A stretch of DNA of 5,762 bases from Prevotellaceae bacterium (GCA_031254635.1 JAIRUB010000029.1:1-5762), one strand, 5' to 3'. Positions 1-5,653 are shown, numbered from the stretch's first letter. A program made the numbers and translations. Notes: generated by a model from the sequence alone, not told the origin.

Positions 1-147
1 CTTTCGAGCGTTATAGCTATACTCTTGCTGAAAACGCTTTCTACATTCTATACAACGCCAACATTGGATGCCATTGGCCCTGTGACCATTCTTTTGAAGA
101 TTTTTGCTGCCGCAATGCGAACATAAAATGTTTTGCTTATGCTCCAT
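1..147 (-). CDS. IS1-family transposase, N-terminal 49 codons (partial)
   Basis: This is the minus-strand reading frame from ATG at 147-145, still open at base 1. The 49 visible residues begin MEHKQNILCSHCGSKNLQKN and form a zinc ribbon: C9-x2-C12, then C32-x2-C35 with an additional C29, followed by RKRFQ and the segment YSYNAR. This matches the InsA-like DNA-binding N-terminus of IS1-family transposases, where a CxxC pair, an NGhr/G linker, a second CxxC and an aromatic (F/Y)-x-YNA stretch occur in this order. The family inserts DNA by a DDE-type reaction, but the catalytic domain is beyond the window. I therefore cannot tell whether the element uses one frame or an InsA/InsB programmed frameshift, or whether it is intact. 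A promoter core sits 14 bases before the start codon. Confidence 0.8.
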   Translation of the reverse strand, partial: MEHKQNILCSHCGSKNLQKNGHRANGIQCWRCIECRKRFQQEYSYNARK

Positions 148-160
148 GGTTTTTTTGCCG

Positions 161-168
161 CAAAAATA
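161..168 (-). promoter_or_regulatory. Candidate promoter core of the IS transposase
   Basis: On the minus strand the octamer TATTTTTG matches the Bacteroidota -7 pattern TAnnTTTG and is followed by CGGC. It lies 14 bases before the transposase ATG, so the 5' leader would be very short. No TTTG is visible at the expected upstream distance, so only the -7 half is supported. Confidence 0.45.
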
Positions 169-275
169 CAAAATTCATTCAATTTGTGCCATGACCCCGC
201 TAAAAACCAATCCCCGCAGGGGGAAAGAGAACAGCGCATAAGGTCAGGCGGCTTGGCAATTGGATGGCAGTAGGG

Positions 276-306
276 TTTGATTTTCAAAAGATTTTCACTA
301 TCTTTG
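276..306 (+). promoter_or_regulatory. Bacteroidota-type promoter with no clear gene behind it
   Basis: TTTG at 276-279 and TATCTTTG at 299-306 are separated by 19 bases, a full match to the Bacteroidota consensus (TTTG, 19-21 bases, TAnnTTTG). Transcription would start near 312. The open frame that follows has no recognisable start of its own and runs into the RHS remnant, so the promoter may belong to a lost gene or may produce a short non-coding transcript. Confidence 0.5.
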
Positions 307-359
307 CAATGTTACGTTTTCAACTCAACATAATAGATAGTCGTTTGCTCGGCACAAAG

Positions 360-380
360 TACGCAGTAGGCAGTACGCAA
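360..380 (+). repeat. Heptamer tandem repeat, three degenerate copies
   Basis: TACGCAG (360-366), TAGGCAG (367-373) and TACGCAA (374-380) form three imperfect head-to-tail heptamers. The tract ends about 25 bases before recognisable RHS coding similarity begins, close to what looks like the junction between unrelated sequences. Similar short, degenerate heptamer tracts are a general feature of non-coding DNA in several Bacteroidota genomes; that comparison is from memory. Confidence 0.5.
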
Positions 381-404
381 TGGGGCAATAATTTTCAATT
401 TGTC

Positions 405-617
405 GGCAGCCTTCGTGTGGTCTTCGTTCCAACAAGAACAGGCGCAGAAGTAGTGCAAGTAAATGCCTATTATCCCTTTGGAGCGCCCACCGCAGCGTTA
501 GGTTTTAATAATCCTAATTATAACAACCGCTACCTCAGGGAAGGAAAAGAATACATTAGCGACCATAGTTGGAACAAGTATGATTTTGAAGCAAGGGCGT
601 TTTGTTCGTGGACAGGG
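405..617 (+). pseudogene. RHS-repeat core domain remnant
   Basis: About 71 codons in the frame of base 405 resemble the C-terminal core of RHS/YD-repeat proteins, which are large secreted or surface polymorphic-toxin or wall-associated proteins. Three landmarks occur in the right order and spacing: GSLRVVF (as in the DHLGslRvvf element), VVQVNAYYPFG (the YYPFG motif), and NRYLREGKEYISD followed by NKYDFEARAFCSWTG (canonical: nrYlynGKE, then YDyGAR, then GRW). Deviations suggest decay or divergence: RE replaces YN in the GKE motif and E replaces G in YDFGAR. Similarity starts abruptly near 403 and stops near 617, where the ...DPL..yysisPYay continuation should follow. The frame then closes at 675-677. 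Full-length proteins have hundreds to thousands of residues, so this is a broken fragment, not a functional gene. Confidence 0.75.
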
Positions 618-686
618 GGAAACCTCACTCACTCATCACTTCTTACCCCTCACAGTAAAATATTTTCAACTTATTAACACTTGGGT

Positions 687-717
687 GTTGATATTTCAAA
701 AAAATATACTACCTTTG
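687..717 (+). promoter_or_regulatory. Promoter of the rplM-rpsI-rpsB-tsf operon
   Basis: GTTG at 687-690 and TACCTTTG at 710-717 are spaced by 19 bases, the same geometry as the Bacteroidota consensus. Transcription should start near 722-724, leaving a leader of about 57 bases before the rplM start codon. It is the only convincing promoter ahead of the four translation genes and lies just downstream of the RHS debris. Confidence 0.75.
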
Positions 718-720
718 CAG

Positions 721-779
721 CCCCTTAATTTTAGGGGGAATCGCAACATATTAACAGTATTAACTTAAAAATCAAGAAA
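721..779 (+). promoter_or_regulatory. rplM 5' leader with a hairpin
   Basis: The short untranslated leader opens with a stem of five pairs, CCCCT (721-725) with AGGGG (733-737), closing a seven-base loop rich in U. It then carries two direct copies of TATTAAC (749-755 and 758-764) and an A-rich run up to the start codon, without a Shine-Dalgarno sequence. L13 is a known autoregulator through leader RNA in several bacteria, and an L13 leader class has, to my recollection, been described in Bacteroidia. I could not compare this sequence with that model, so the regulatory role is inference. The stem begins at or next to the predicted transcript start. Confidence 0.4.
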
Positions 780-1232
780 GTGGATACACTAAGTTACAAA
801 ACCGTATCGGCCAACGCAGCTACCGTTACCAAAGAGTGGGTGCTGATTGATGCCACGGATCTTGTGTTGGGACGCCTTGCATCGCAAGTAGCTCTGCTAC
901 TGCGCGGTAAACGCAAGGCCAACTATACCCCTCACGTGGATTGCGGTGATAATGTGGTTATTATCAACGCTGAAAAAATCCGCCTTACGGGTAAGAAGTT
1001 AACCGACAAGGTGTACGTACGTCACACTGGCTATCCCGGCGGACAGCGTTTCGCCACTCCTCAGGAGTTGTTGAAACGTAAGCCTCACGCCGTAGTAGAG
1101 GAAGCTGTAAGAGGCATGCTTCCGAAAAACCGTCTTGGTGCCGAGTTATTCCGCAACCTATATGTATATGTAGGCCCGGAACACAAGCATCAGGCGCAAA
1201 CCCCCAAATTAATTAATTTTAACGAACTTTAA
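780..1232 (+). CDS. rplM: Large-subunit ribosomal protein L13 (uL13)
   Basis: This 150-residue protein is the usual L13 length for Bacteroidota. L13 is an early-assembly protein of the 50S subunit that binds 23S rRNA. Recognisable blocks in order are the N-terminal DTLSYKT typical of the phylum; EWVLIDATDLVLGRLAS (residues about 19-36); TPHVDCGDNVVIINAEK; HTGYPGGQ; and the C-terminal family block GMLPKNRLGAELFRNLYVY followed by EHKH. Translation must start at GTG 780: there is no in-frame ATG between it and the stop codon at 732-734, and a downstream start would remove conserved residues. There is no Shine-Dalgarno sequence; the preceding bases are A-rich, as is normal where the anti-Shine-Dalgarno is occluded in Bacteroidota ribosomes. 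It is the first gene of a four-gene operon, with rpsI starting eight bases after its stop. Confidence 0.97.
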   Translation: MDTLSYKTVSANAATVTKEWVLIDATDLVLGRLASQVALLLRGKRKANYTPHVDCGDNVVIINAEKIRLTGKKLTDKVYVRHTGYPGGQRFATPQELLKRKPHAVVEEAVRGMLPKNRLGAELFRNLYVYVGPEHKHQAQTPKLINFNEL

Positions 1233-1240
1233 GAACGCGC

Positions 1241-1630
1241 ATGGAAGTAATTAATGCACTTGGAAGAAGAAAATCAGCTATTGCCCGCGTTTATGTGAGC
1301 CCCGGCAAGGGCGCTATCATTATTAATGATCGCCCCCTGGAAACTTACTTTCCGATGGACATACTGCAGTACATTGTTAAGCAGCCGCTCGAACTGACCG
1401 GTACTACCGCCAATTTTGACATCAAGGTAAATCTTGATGGCGGCGGAGCCAAAGGCCAGGCCGAAGCCCTTCGCTTAGCTATTGCACGCGCATTGTGTGA
1501 AATCGACAAAGAAACACACCGTCCGGTATTAAAAGCCAACGGTTTGTTAACCCGCGACCCCCGCGAGGTGGAACGTAAGAAACCAGGCCAACCCGGCGCC
1601 CGCAGACGCTTCCAATTCAGCAAACGTTAA
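1241..1630 (+). CDS. rpsI: Small-subunit ribosomal protein S9 (uS9)
   Basis: This 129-residue protein is complete. S9 sits in the head of the 30S subunit, and its basic C-terminal tail reaches the P-site tRNA. Visible hallmarks are the N-terminal ALGRRKSAIARVYVSPG, the family signature GGGAKGQAEALRLAIARAL (about residues 66-84), and the terminal stretch DPREVERKKPG...FQFSKR, which ends in the invariant SKR at the very C-terminus. The start ATG lies eight bases after the rplM stop, the classic L13-S9 pair that is co-transcribed in almost all bacteria. No Shine-Dalgarno is present upstream (AAGAACGCGC precedes the ATG). Nothing is missing or unusual. Transcription probably continues across the following gap into rpsB, because no terminator hairpin follows the stop codon. 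Confidence 0.97.
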   Translation: MEVINALGRRKSAIARVYVSPGKGAIIINDRPLETYFPMDILQYIVKQPLELTGTTANFDIKVNLDGGGAKGQAEALRLAIARALCEIDKETHRPVLKANGLLTRDPREVERKKPGQPGARRRFQFSKR

Positions 1631-1779
1631 TCGTTACCTGATTTTTGCACGGAAAGGGTTTTGTAAATCTATAATGAAAAATGAAAGGGTAAAGGGTAAA
1701 AAGATACAAGGTAAAGGGATTTAAAAATTCAATAACTTTACAAACTTTCAACTCATAACTAATAATTCATAAATCATAA
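1631..1779. other. Gene-free spacer with degenerate short repeats
   Basis: This is the first part of the 279-base gap between rpsI and rpsB. It holds AAAGGGT twice in tandem (1684-1697), a further GTAAAGGG near 1710-1717, and then a loosely repetitive AT-rich tract of CATAA/CTAATAA-like units at about 1750-1778. It has no open frame with coding character, no terminator and no convincing promoter. Such tracts look like the degenerate interspersed spacer sequence common in Bacteroidota intergenic regions. Confidence 0.45.
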
Positions 1780-1874
1780 GGTTGCCCTTCCGCGGAAAAC
1801 CAAACGGATTAGCACTGCTACTACCGCTTGGTTGATGTAAAGAGTCCACGAATGACACAAAGTAGTTATTTCGT
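1780..1874 (+). promoter_or_regulatory. Structured RNA candidate upstream of rpsB
   Basis: The transcript here can fold into a two-tier hairpin. AACCAAACGG (1798-1807) pairs with CCGCTTGGTT (1824-1833) as nine pairs with one A·C mismatch. Inside it TAGC (1810-1813) pairs with GCTA (1817-1820) around a three-base loop, leaving a 2x3 internal loop. Immediately upstream is the perfect palindrome TTCCGCGGAA (1788-1797). GGTT at 1780-1783 could pair with AACC (1798-1801), competing with the main stem. A further five-pair stem, ACGAA (1848-1852) with TTCGT (1870-1874), is possible. The element ends 35 bases before the rpsB start codon, a position suited to an S2-responsive or other leader. The pairing is seen; the function is inference. 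Confidence 0.5.
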
Positions 1875-1909
1875 AAAAAAGAAAAAATTTAAAATGTAAA
1901 AGAAAAAAC

Positions 1910-2725
1910 ATGTCAAAAACCAATTTCCAAGAATTACTTGATGCAGGTGTACACTTCGGCCATAAAAAACGTAAATGGTCTCCGAAAATGGCTCCGTACA
2001 TTTTTATGGAAAAGAACGGTAACCACATTATCGACCTGCATAAAACCGTTATCAAAATAGACGAGGCTGCTAACGTAGTTCGTCAATTAGCTCGCTCAGG
2101 ACGCAAAGTGCTGTTTGTAGCTACCAAAAAACAGGCCAAGGATATTGTTGCCGAAAAAGCAAAATCGGTGAATATGCCCTATGTTACGGAACGCTGGCCG
2201 GGTGGTATGCTTACCAATTTTCCGACTATCCGTAAAGCCGTAAAAAAGATGAATACCATCGACAAGATGATTACTGACGGCTCTTTCGAAACCCTTGCCA
2301 AACGCGAGCGGCTTCAAGTTACCCGTCAACGTGCCAAGTTAGAAAAGAACCTCGGCTCCATAGCCGATCTCAACCGCTTGCCCGCCGCCTTGCTCATTGT
2401 TGATGTGCAAAAAGAAAATAACGCCGTTAAAGAAGCTAATCGTTTGAACATTCCGGTAATTGCCATGGTTGATACTTGCTGCGACCCAACCCCGATTGAT
2501 TTTGTGATTCCGGCCAACGATGATGCTGCTACTTCTATTGCATTAGTAATGGATATAATGTGTAAGGCTATTGAAGAAGGAAATGCCGAACATCGCCAGG
2601 AAAAAGAAAAAACCGGCGCCGCTCAAGGCAAAGATAAGGAGGGAAGCGAAACTGCCGAAGGAGGAAAAAGACTTCGCAGCCGTAGAAATAAAATTGAAGG
2701 AACTGAAAAAATAGAAGAGGAGTAA
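1910..2725 (+). CDS. rpsB: Small-subunit ribosomal protein S2 (uS2)
   Basis: This 271-residue protein is complete. S2 is a late-assembling 30S protein on the back of the subunit, needed to recruit S1 where present and for translation initiation. Hallmarks are LLDAGVHFGHKKRKWSPKMA (residues 9-28), KVLFVATKKQA (66-76), ERWPGGMLTNFPTI (94-107), NLGSIADLNRLPAALLIVD (147-165), and IPVIAMVDTCCDPTPIDFVI followed by PANDDA (181-206). The conserved core ends near residue 224. It is followed by a charged, probably disordered tail of about 47 residues with a basic patch, KRLRSRRNK (253-261), and an acidic end, EKIEEE. Charged tails of this kind occur in S2 of this phylum. The ATG at 1910 fits the conserved N-terminus and is preceded only by an A-rich stretch without Shine-Dalgarno. 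tsf follows four bases after the stop. Confidence 0.97.
   Translation: MSKTNFQELLDAGVHFGHKKRKWSPKMAPYIFMEKNGNHIIDLHKTVIKIDEAANVVRQLARSGRKVLFVATKKQAKDIVAEKAKSVNMPYVTERWPGGMLTNFPTIRKAVKKMNTIDKMITDGSFETLAKRERLQVTRQRAKLEKNLGSIADLNRLPAALLIVDVQKENNAVKEANRLNIPVIAMVDTCCDPTPIDFVIPANDDAATSIALVMDIMCKAIEEGNAEHRQEKEKTGAAQGKDKEGSETAEGGKRLRSRRNKIEGTEKIEEE
2717..2722 (+). promoter_or_regulatory. Shine-Dalgarno-like sequence before tsf
   Basis: GAGGAG lies seven bases before the tsf ATG, the only good Shine-Dalgarno match ahead of a start codon in this operon. It also encodes the last glutamates of S2 (GAA GAG GAG, then the stop), so it may reflect the acidic tail more than ribosome binding. Coupled translation from rpsB is equally plausible given the four-base gap. 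Confidence 0.35.
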
Positions 2726-2729
2726 AATT

Positions 2730-3566
2730 ATGGAAATAAAAGCTGCTGATGTAGCAAAATTGCGCCAAATGACCGGCGCGGGCATGATGGATTGTAAAAA
2801 CGCCTTGGTAGATGCTGTCGGCGATTTTGAACGTGCCCAGGAAATTATCCGTGAAAAAGGTAAACTTGTAGCCGCAAAGCGCGCCGACCGTGAAACCACT
2901 GAAGGCGCTGTAATAGCTAAGGTTTCAGCCGACTATAAAAAGGCAATTTTGGTTGCCTTAGGTTGTGAAACCGATTTTGTAGCCAAAAATGCCGAATTTC
3001 AGGCGCTGGCTAATAGTATTGCCGATGCCGCCCTTGTAGTATTCCCCACCGATATGACCGGCCTTATGGCTACTCGCGTTGGCGGAACAACCATAGAAGA
3101 GTTGGTTACCCAACAAACTGGGAAAAGCGGTGAAAAACATGCTGTTCCTTACTATGCAGCTATTGAAGCCAATTATATAGCCAACTATATCCACACCAAT
3201 GGTAAGTTGGCTACCATTGTTGGTTTCAACAAACAGGTAAGTAACGAAGCTGGAAAAGATATCGCTATGCAAATTACAGCTATGGCTCCCGTATCATTGA
3301 GCAAAAGCGATTGCCCACAAGATCTGGTTGAAAAGGAATTGGAAATTTACCGTGAGCAAATTAAACAAGACCCCAAAATGGCCGGTAAACCTACCGATAT
3401 GATTAATAAAATTGCCGAAGGTAAATTAGGTAAGTTTTTCAAAGAAAACACCCTCGAAGAGCAAATTTTTGTAAAGGATGGTAAAATCACCGTTACCGAA
3501 TATTTGAAAGCTGTTGACCCCGAAGCAAAGGTTACTGTTTTCCGCCGTTTCTCTTTGAACGATTAA
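2730..3566 (+). CDS. tsf: Translation elongation factor Ts
   Basis: This 278-residue protein is complete and of usual length for EF-Ts in this phylum. EF-Ts is the cytoplasmic nucleotide-exchange factor that releases GDP from EF-Tu. The N-terminal UBA-like domain carries signature 1, LRQMTGAGMMDCKNAL (residues 11-26). The core begins with ETDFVAKN (80-87), whose TDFV motif contacts the EF-Tu nucleotide-binding side. The dimerisation-type subdomain shows NYIHTNGKLATIVGF (152-166). The C-terminal part has MAPVSLSKSDCP, GKPTDMINKIAEGKLGKFFKE and LEEQIFVKD in the expected order. The ATG at 2730 gives the conserved N-terminus. It is the last gene of the operon: rpsB-tsf pairing is nearly universal, and an intrinsic terminator begins 36 bases after the stop. 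No key residue is missing. Confidence 0.97.
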   Translation: MEIKAADVAKLRQMTGAGMMDCKNALVDAVGDFERAQEIIREKGKLVAAKRADRETTEGAVIAKVSADYKKAILVALGCETDFVAKNAEFQALANSIADAALVVFPTDMTGLMATRVGGTTIEELVTQQTGKSGEKHAVPYYAAIEANYIANYIHTNGKLATIVGFNKQVSNEAGKDIAMQITAMAPVSLSKSDCPQDLVEKELEIYREQIKQDPKMAGKPTDMINKIAEGKLGKFFKENTLEEQIFVKDGKITVTEYLKAVDPEAKVTVFRRFSLND

Positions 3567-3601
3567 GCAATACTAAGCATTTTAACGAACACTATTTGAT
3601 A

Positions 3602-3636
3602 AGAAGAGCGCCTGAGCAATCAAGCGCTCTTTTATT
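3602..3636 (+). terminator. Intrinsic terminator of the ribosomal operon
   Basis: AAGAGCGC (3604-3611) pairs perfectly with GCGCTCTT (3624-3631). After a C·A mismatch the stem continues with TGA (3613-3615) and TCA (3620-3622), capped by a GCAA tetraloop of the GNRA type. One or two further pairs can be added at the base. The tail reads TTATT. This is the strongest hairpin in the window and lies 36 bases after the tsf stop. Confidence 0.9.
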
Positions 3637-3866
3637 GGAGCCATATATCGGCCATCTATGAGCGGCACAATTCAAAACGCACTGATTATAAACAATAAAC
3701 CAACCCAACAACCTTTTAGCTACAAATAGTGAATAAAAAGCTCCAATACATTATTGGTTGACAATCTGTAAATTATAAAACCTATAATCTATAACTCGCT
3801 ATTCGTTAAGGATAACAAATTAAACTGAAATATTACCATAAGAGCGCAAAGTAATGAAAATATAAC
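3637..3866. other. Gene-free AT-rich spacer before the acyl-CoA synthetase
   Basis: No open frame with coding character, RNA gene or mobile element is visible. The only distinct structure is a perfect six-base inverted repeat, CCAATA (3743-3748) and TATTGG (3752-3757), with a three-base spacer. It lies about 110 bases before the promoter core, too far for a typical repressor site but possible for an activator. The remaining sequence is AT-rich with loosely repeated TATAA/CTATAA units near 3773-3800, like the spacer repeats before rpsB. Confidence 0.4.
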
Positions 3867-3874
3867 TACCTTTG
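3867..3874 (+). promoter_or_regulatory. Promoter core of the acyl-CoA synthetase gene
   Basis: TACCTTTG followed by CAC is a full match to the Bacteroidota -7 element and is the same octamer as in the rplM promoter. No TTTG stands 19-21 bases upstream, so the -33 half is weak or absent, which may make the promoter activator-dependent. Transcription would begin near 3880, giving a leader of about 20 bases to ATG 3900. Confidence 0.6.
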
Positions 3875-3899
3875 CACGATTTTAAGAGACTAAGTGATA

Positions 3900-5540
3900 A
3901 TGAACAACAACTTTCCCTCCACCTTACAAAATATGCTTTACCAAAGCGTGGAACAATTCGGCACACGTGATGCCATAGCCTTTGTTGATGGCGAAAAAAT
4001 CAATTACAACGATTTTTACAGTCGTGTTTACGACCTGCAAAATTTATTGATATCAAAAGACATACATCCGGGCGACCGGATTGCCATTCTAAGCCATAAT
4101 TCCCCGAACTGGGGCATAGCCTATTTCGCCATTGCCACCATGGGGGCAATAGTTGTTCCTCTGATGCCCGATTTTTCGACTTACGAATTGGGAACTATAT
4201 TGAATCATGCAGAGTGTAAAGCGGTTTTCGTATCAAAACGACTCGAAGAAAAATTGGCAAAAATTGAAAACAAACTTTTCGGTTATGCTATTATCCTCGA
4301 TGATTTATTATTTTCGAATGTAACCCCGTCGGCTTTTGCTGCAGCTAATGCACACTTTTGTCAACCCGAAGATTTGTTAGCAATTATTTACACATCGGGA
4401 ACCTCCGGCAAATCAAAAGGAGTAATGCTAACCCACAAAAATCTGATGAGGCAATTGGAAATGGCGCACGACATTCAACCGGTTCAACAGGAAGATGTTT
4501 TTTTATCAATTCTACCCTTATCACATACTTACGAAAACAGCCTGGGCTTTTTATTGCCTATATTGGCCGGCGCAGCCATCAATTATTTAGACAAATTACC
4601 TACGCCTTCAGTACTATTGCCCGCCTTGCAAACAGTGCGTCCCACCTATTTGCTCACAGTGCCGCTCATTATTGAAAAAATCTTTCGCAGCACAGTGTTG
4701 CCCCAATTGCGTAAAACCACGTTGAAACGTACTTTATACGCTATTCCCTTCATGCGTAAACTCATGCATAGGAAAGCCGTTTCCATACTGTATGAAAAAT
4801 TCGGCGGGCGCCTTGTTTTCTTCGGTATAGGCGGAGCTAAACTCAACGACCGGGTAGAGCAATTCCTAAAAGACGGACGTAAGATTCCATACGCTATCGG
4901 CTACGGACTCACGGAAACGGCACCCTTAGTTTCGGCTGCCATGGCACACAGCAAGCATTTCCAATCGGCCGGATTTCCACTCAAGGGTGTTCAGGTACGC
5001 ATCAACAAGCCAAAAAATGGCGAAGGCGAAATTTGGGTAAAAGGCGATATTGTGATGAAAGGTTACTACAAAGACCCTGCAGCTACAGCCGAAGTATTGG
5101 TTGATAATTGGTTCCGCACGGGCGACCTTGGCAAATTCGACTCTCGTGGCCGATTACATATCAAGGGCCGGTTAAAAAGCGTAATTTTAGGACCTAACGG
5201 CGAAAATATTTATCCGGAAGAAATAGAGACCCTTCTCAACAGCTATGGCGGAGTAGCAGAATCGTTAGTGGTAGAGCGCAAGGGGCGCTTAGTGGCTATG
5301 GTACATATTAACCGCGAAGAATTGGAAAAGCAATATGCAGCCATAAAAGAGGAGTGGGCACAGAAGAAACAAGAGTTCAAACAATATATGGAAGAAAAGT
5401 TAGAAGAAATGTGCGAGGAACTTATTCATTATGTAAACGAAAGGGTACGTAGTTTTTCACAACTGTATATGGTTGAAGTAATTTCGGTTGAATTTGAAAA
5501 AACCGCCACGCAGAAAATAAAAAGGTATTTGTATAAGTAG
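3900..5540 (+). CDS. Long-chain acyl-CoA synthetase (AMP-binding enzyme)
   Basis: This 546-residue enzyme of the adenylate-forming (ANL) family probably converts free fatty acid, ATP and CoA to acyl-CoA, AMP and pyrophosphate. Motifs by residue: phosphate-binding loop YTSGTSGKSKG (164-174), YGLTE (335-339), the adenosine-binding RTGD (406-409), hinge region KGRLK (422-426), GENIYPEEIE (434-443), and the catalytic lysine of the C-terminal lid in TATQKIKRYLYK (K539). All key residues are present. The lid domain contains a charged helical insertion (about 472-518, rich in E and K, probably coiled coil) followed by NERVRSFSQL, a layout known for FadD-type ligases of this phylum. I prefer ATG 3900; an in-frame GTG two codons upstream is the alternative. 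It is a single-gene unit between its own promoter and a weak terminator. Chain-length preference cannot be read from sequence. Confidence 0.88.
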   Translation: MNNNFPSTLQNMLYQSVEQFGTRDAIAFVDGEKINYNDFYSRVYDLQNLLISKDIHPGDRIAILSHNSPNWGIAYFAIATMGAIVVPLMPDFSTYELGTILNHAECKAVFVSKRLEEKLAKIENKLFGYAIILDDLLFSNVTPSAFAAANAHFCQPEDLLAIIYTSGTSGKSKGVMLTHKNLMRQLEMAHDIQPVQQEDVFLSILPLSHTYENSLGFLLPILAGAAINYLDKLPTPSVLLPALQTVRPTYLLTVPLIIEKIFRSTVLPQLRKTTLKRTLYAIPFMRKLMHRKAVSILYEKFGGRLVFFGIGGAKLNDRVEQFLKDGRKIPYAIGYGLTETAPLVSAAMAHSKHFQSAGFPLKGVQVRINKPKNGEGEIWVKGDIVMKGYYKDPAATAEVLVDNWFRTGDLGKFDSRGRLHIKGRLKSVILGPNGENIYPEEIETLLNSYGGVAESLVVERKGRLVAMVHINREELEKQYAAIKEEWAQKKQEFKQYMEEKLEEMCEELIHYVNERVRSFSQLYMVEVISVEFEKTATQKIKRYLYK

Positions 5541-5612
5541 AATTTATTTGCTTATTGTTGTGAAAAATAAAGAATTAAGCGATTTATGAGCTATGAGTTG
5601 TTCTAATCCTTA

Positions 5613-5653
5613 AAATTTTCGGTCTAAAAACGACGAAATTTAGATTTTATTTT
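5613..5653 (+). terminator. Weak intrinsic terminator after the acyl-CoA synthetase
   Basis: AAA-TTTC-GTC (5613-5624, with single-base bulges at 5616 and 5621) can pair with GACGAAATTT (5632-5641) around a seven-base loop, giving ten pairs. A U-rich tail follows (5645-5653). The stem is AT-rich and bulged, and its tail runs into the next promoter core, so efficiency is doubtful. It is the only terminator-like structure between the two genes. Confidence 0.35.

Larger units (their letters stand above)
1..198 (-). mobile_element. IS1-family insertion sequence, one end only
   Basis: This is the start-of-transposase end of an insertion sequence that runs off the left edge of the window. The assignment rests on the encoded zinc-ribbon transposase N-terminus. 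The outer boundary is inferred: read on the minus strand from about 196-198, the sequence GGTCATGGCACAAATT resembles IS1-type terminal repeats, which begin GGTnATG and continue with a CAAcTT-like block. The opposite end is outside the window, so neither the inverted repeat nor a target-site duplication can be confirmed. The element lies next to a degraded RHS fragment, which fits a rearranged accessory stretch upstream of the ribosomal operon. The family call is fairly sure; the exact end is uncertain by several bases. Confidence 0.65.

Noticed and set aside
211..223. CCCC-GCA-GGGG hairpin just outside the IS end, as a terminator
   Set aside because: The stem is only four strong pairs with a three-base loop. 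The U-rich stretch occurs only on the minus strand after a gap, and there is no gene upstream on that strand for it to terminate.
48..287. A 79-codon open frame on the minus strand across the IS end
   Set aside because: It is in a different frame from the zinc-ribbon transposase, crosses the likely IS boundary, and shows no family resemblance. It is a shadow frame.
264..677. Intact 137-codon gene containing the RHS fragment
   Set aside because: Only the middle has family similarity. The first ~47 codons read through a promoter core and a heptamer repeat, and the last ~20 are low-complexity. The family's normal context and length are absent.
1640..1647. GATTTTTG after rpsI as a promoter for rpsB-tsf
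   Set aside because: The first base of the -7 pattern is wrong (G for T) and no TTTG stands 19-21 bases upstream. Read-through from the rplM promoter explains expression better.
3774..3784. TATAAAACCTA present both here and at 5715-5725, flanking the acyl-CoA synthetase
   Set aside because: An 11-base match in AT-rich spacer DNA is weak. The copies are on the same strand at unequal distances from the promoters, and neither flank shows further similarity, so chance is the simplest explanation.
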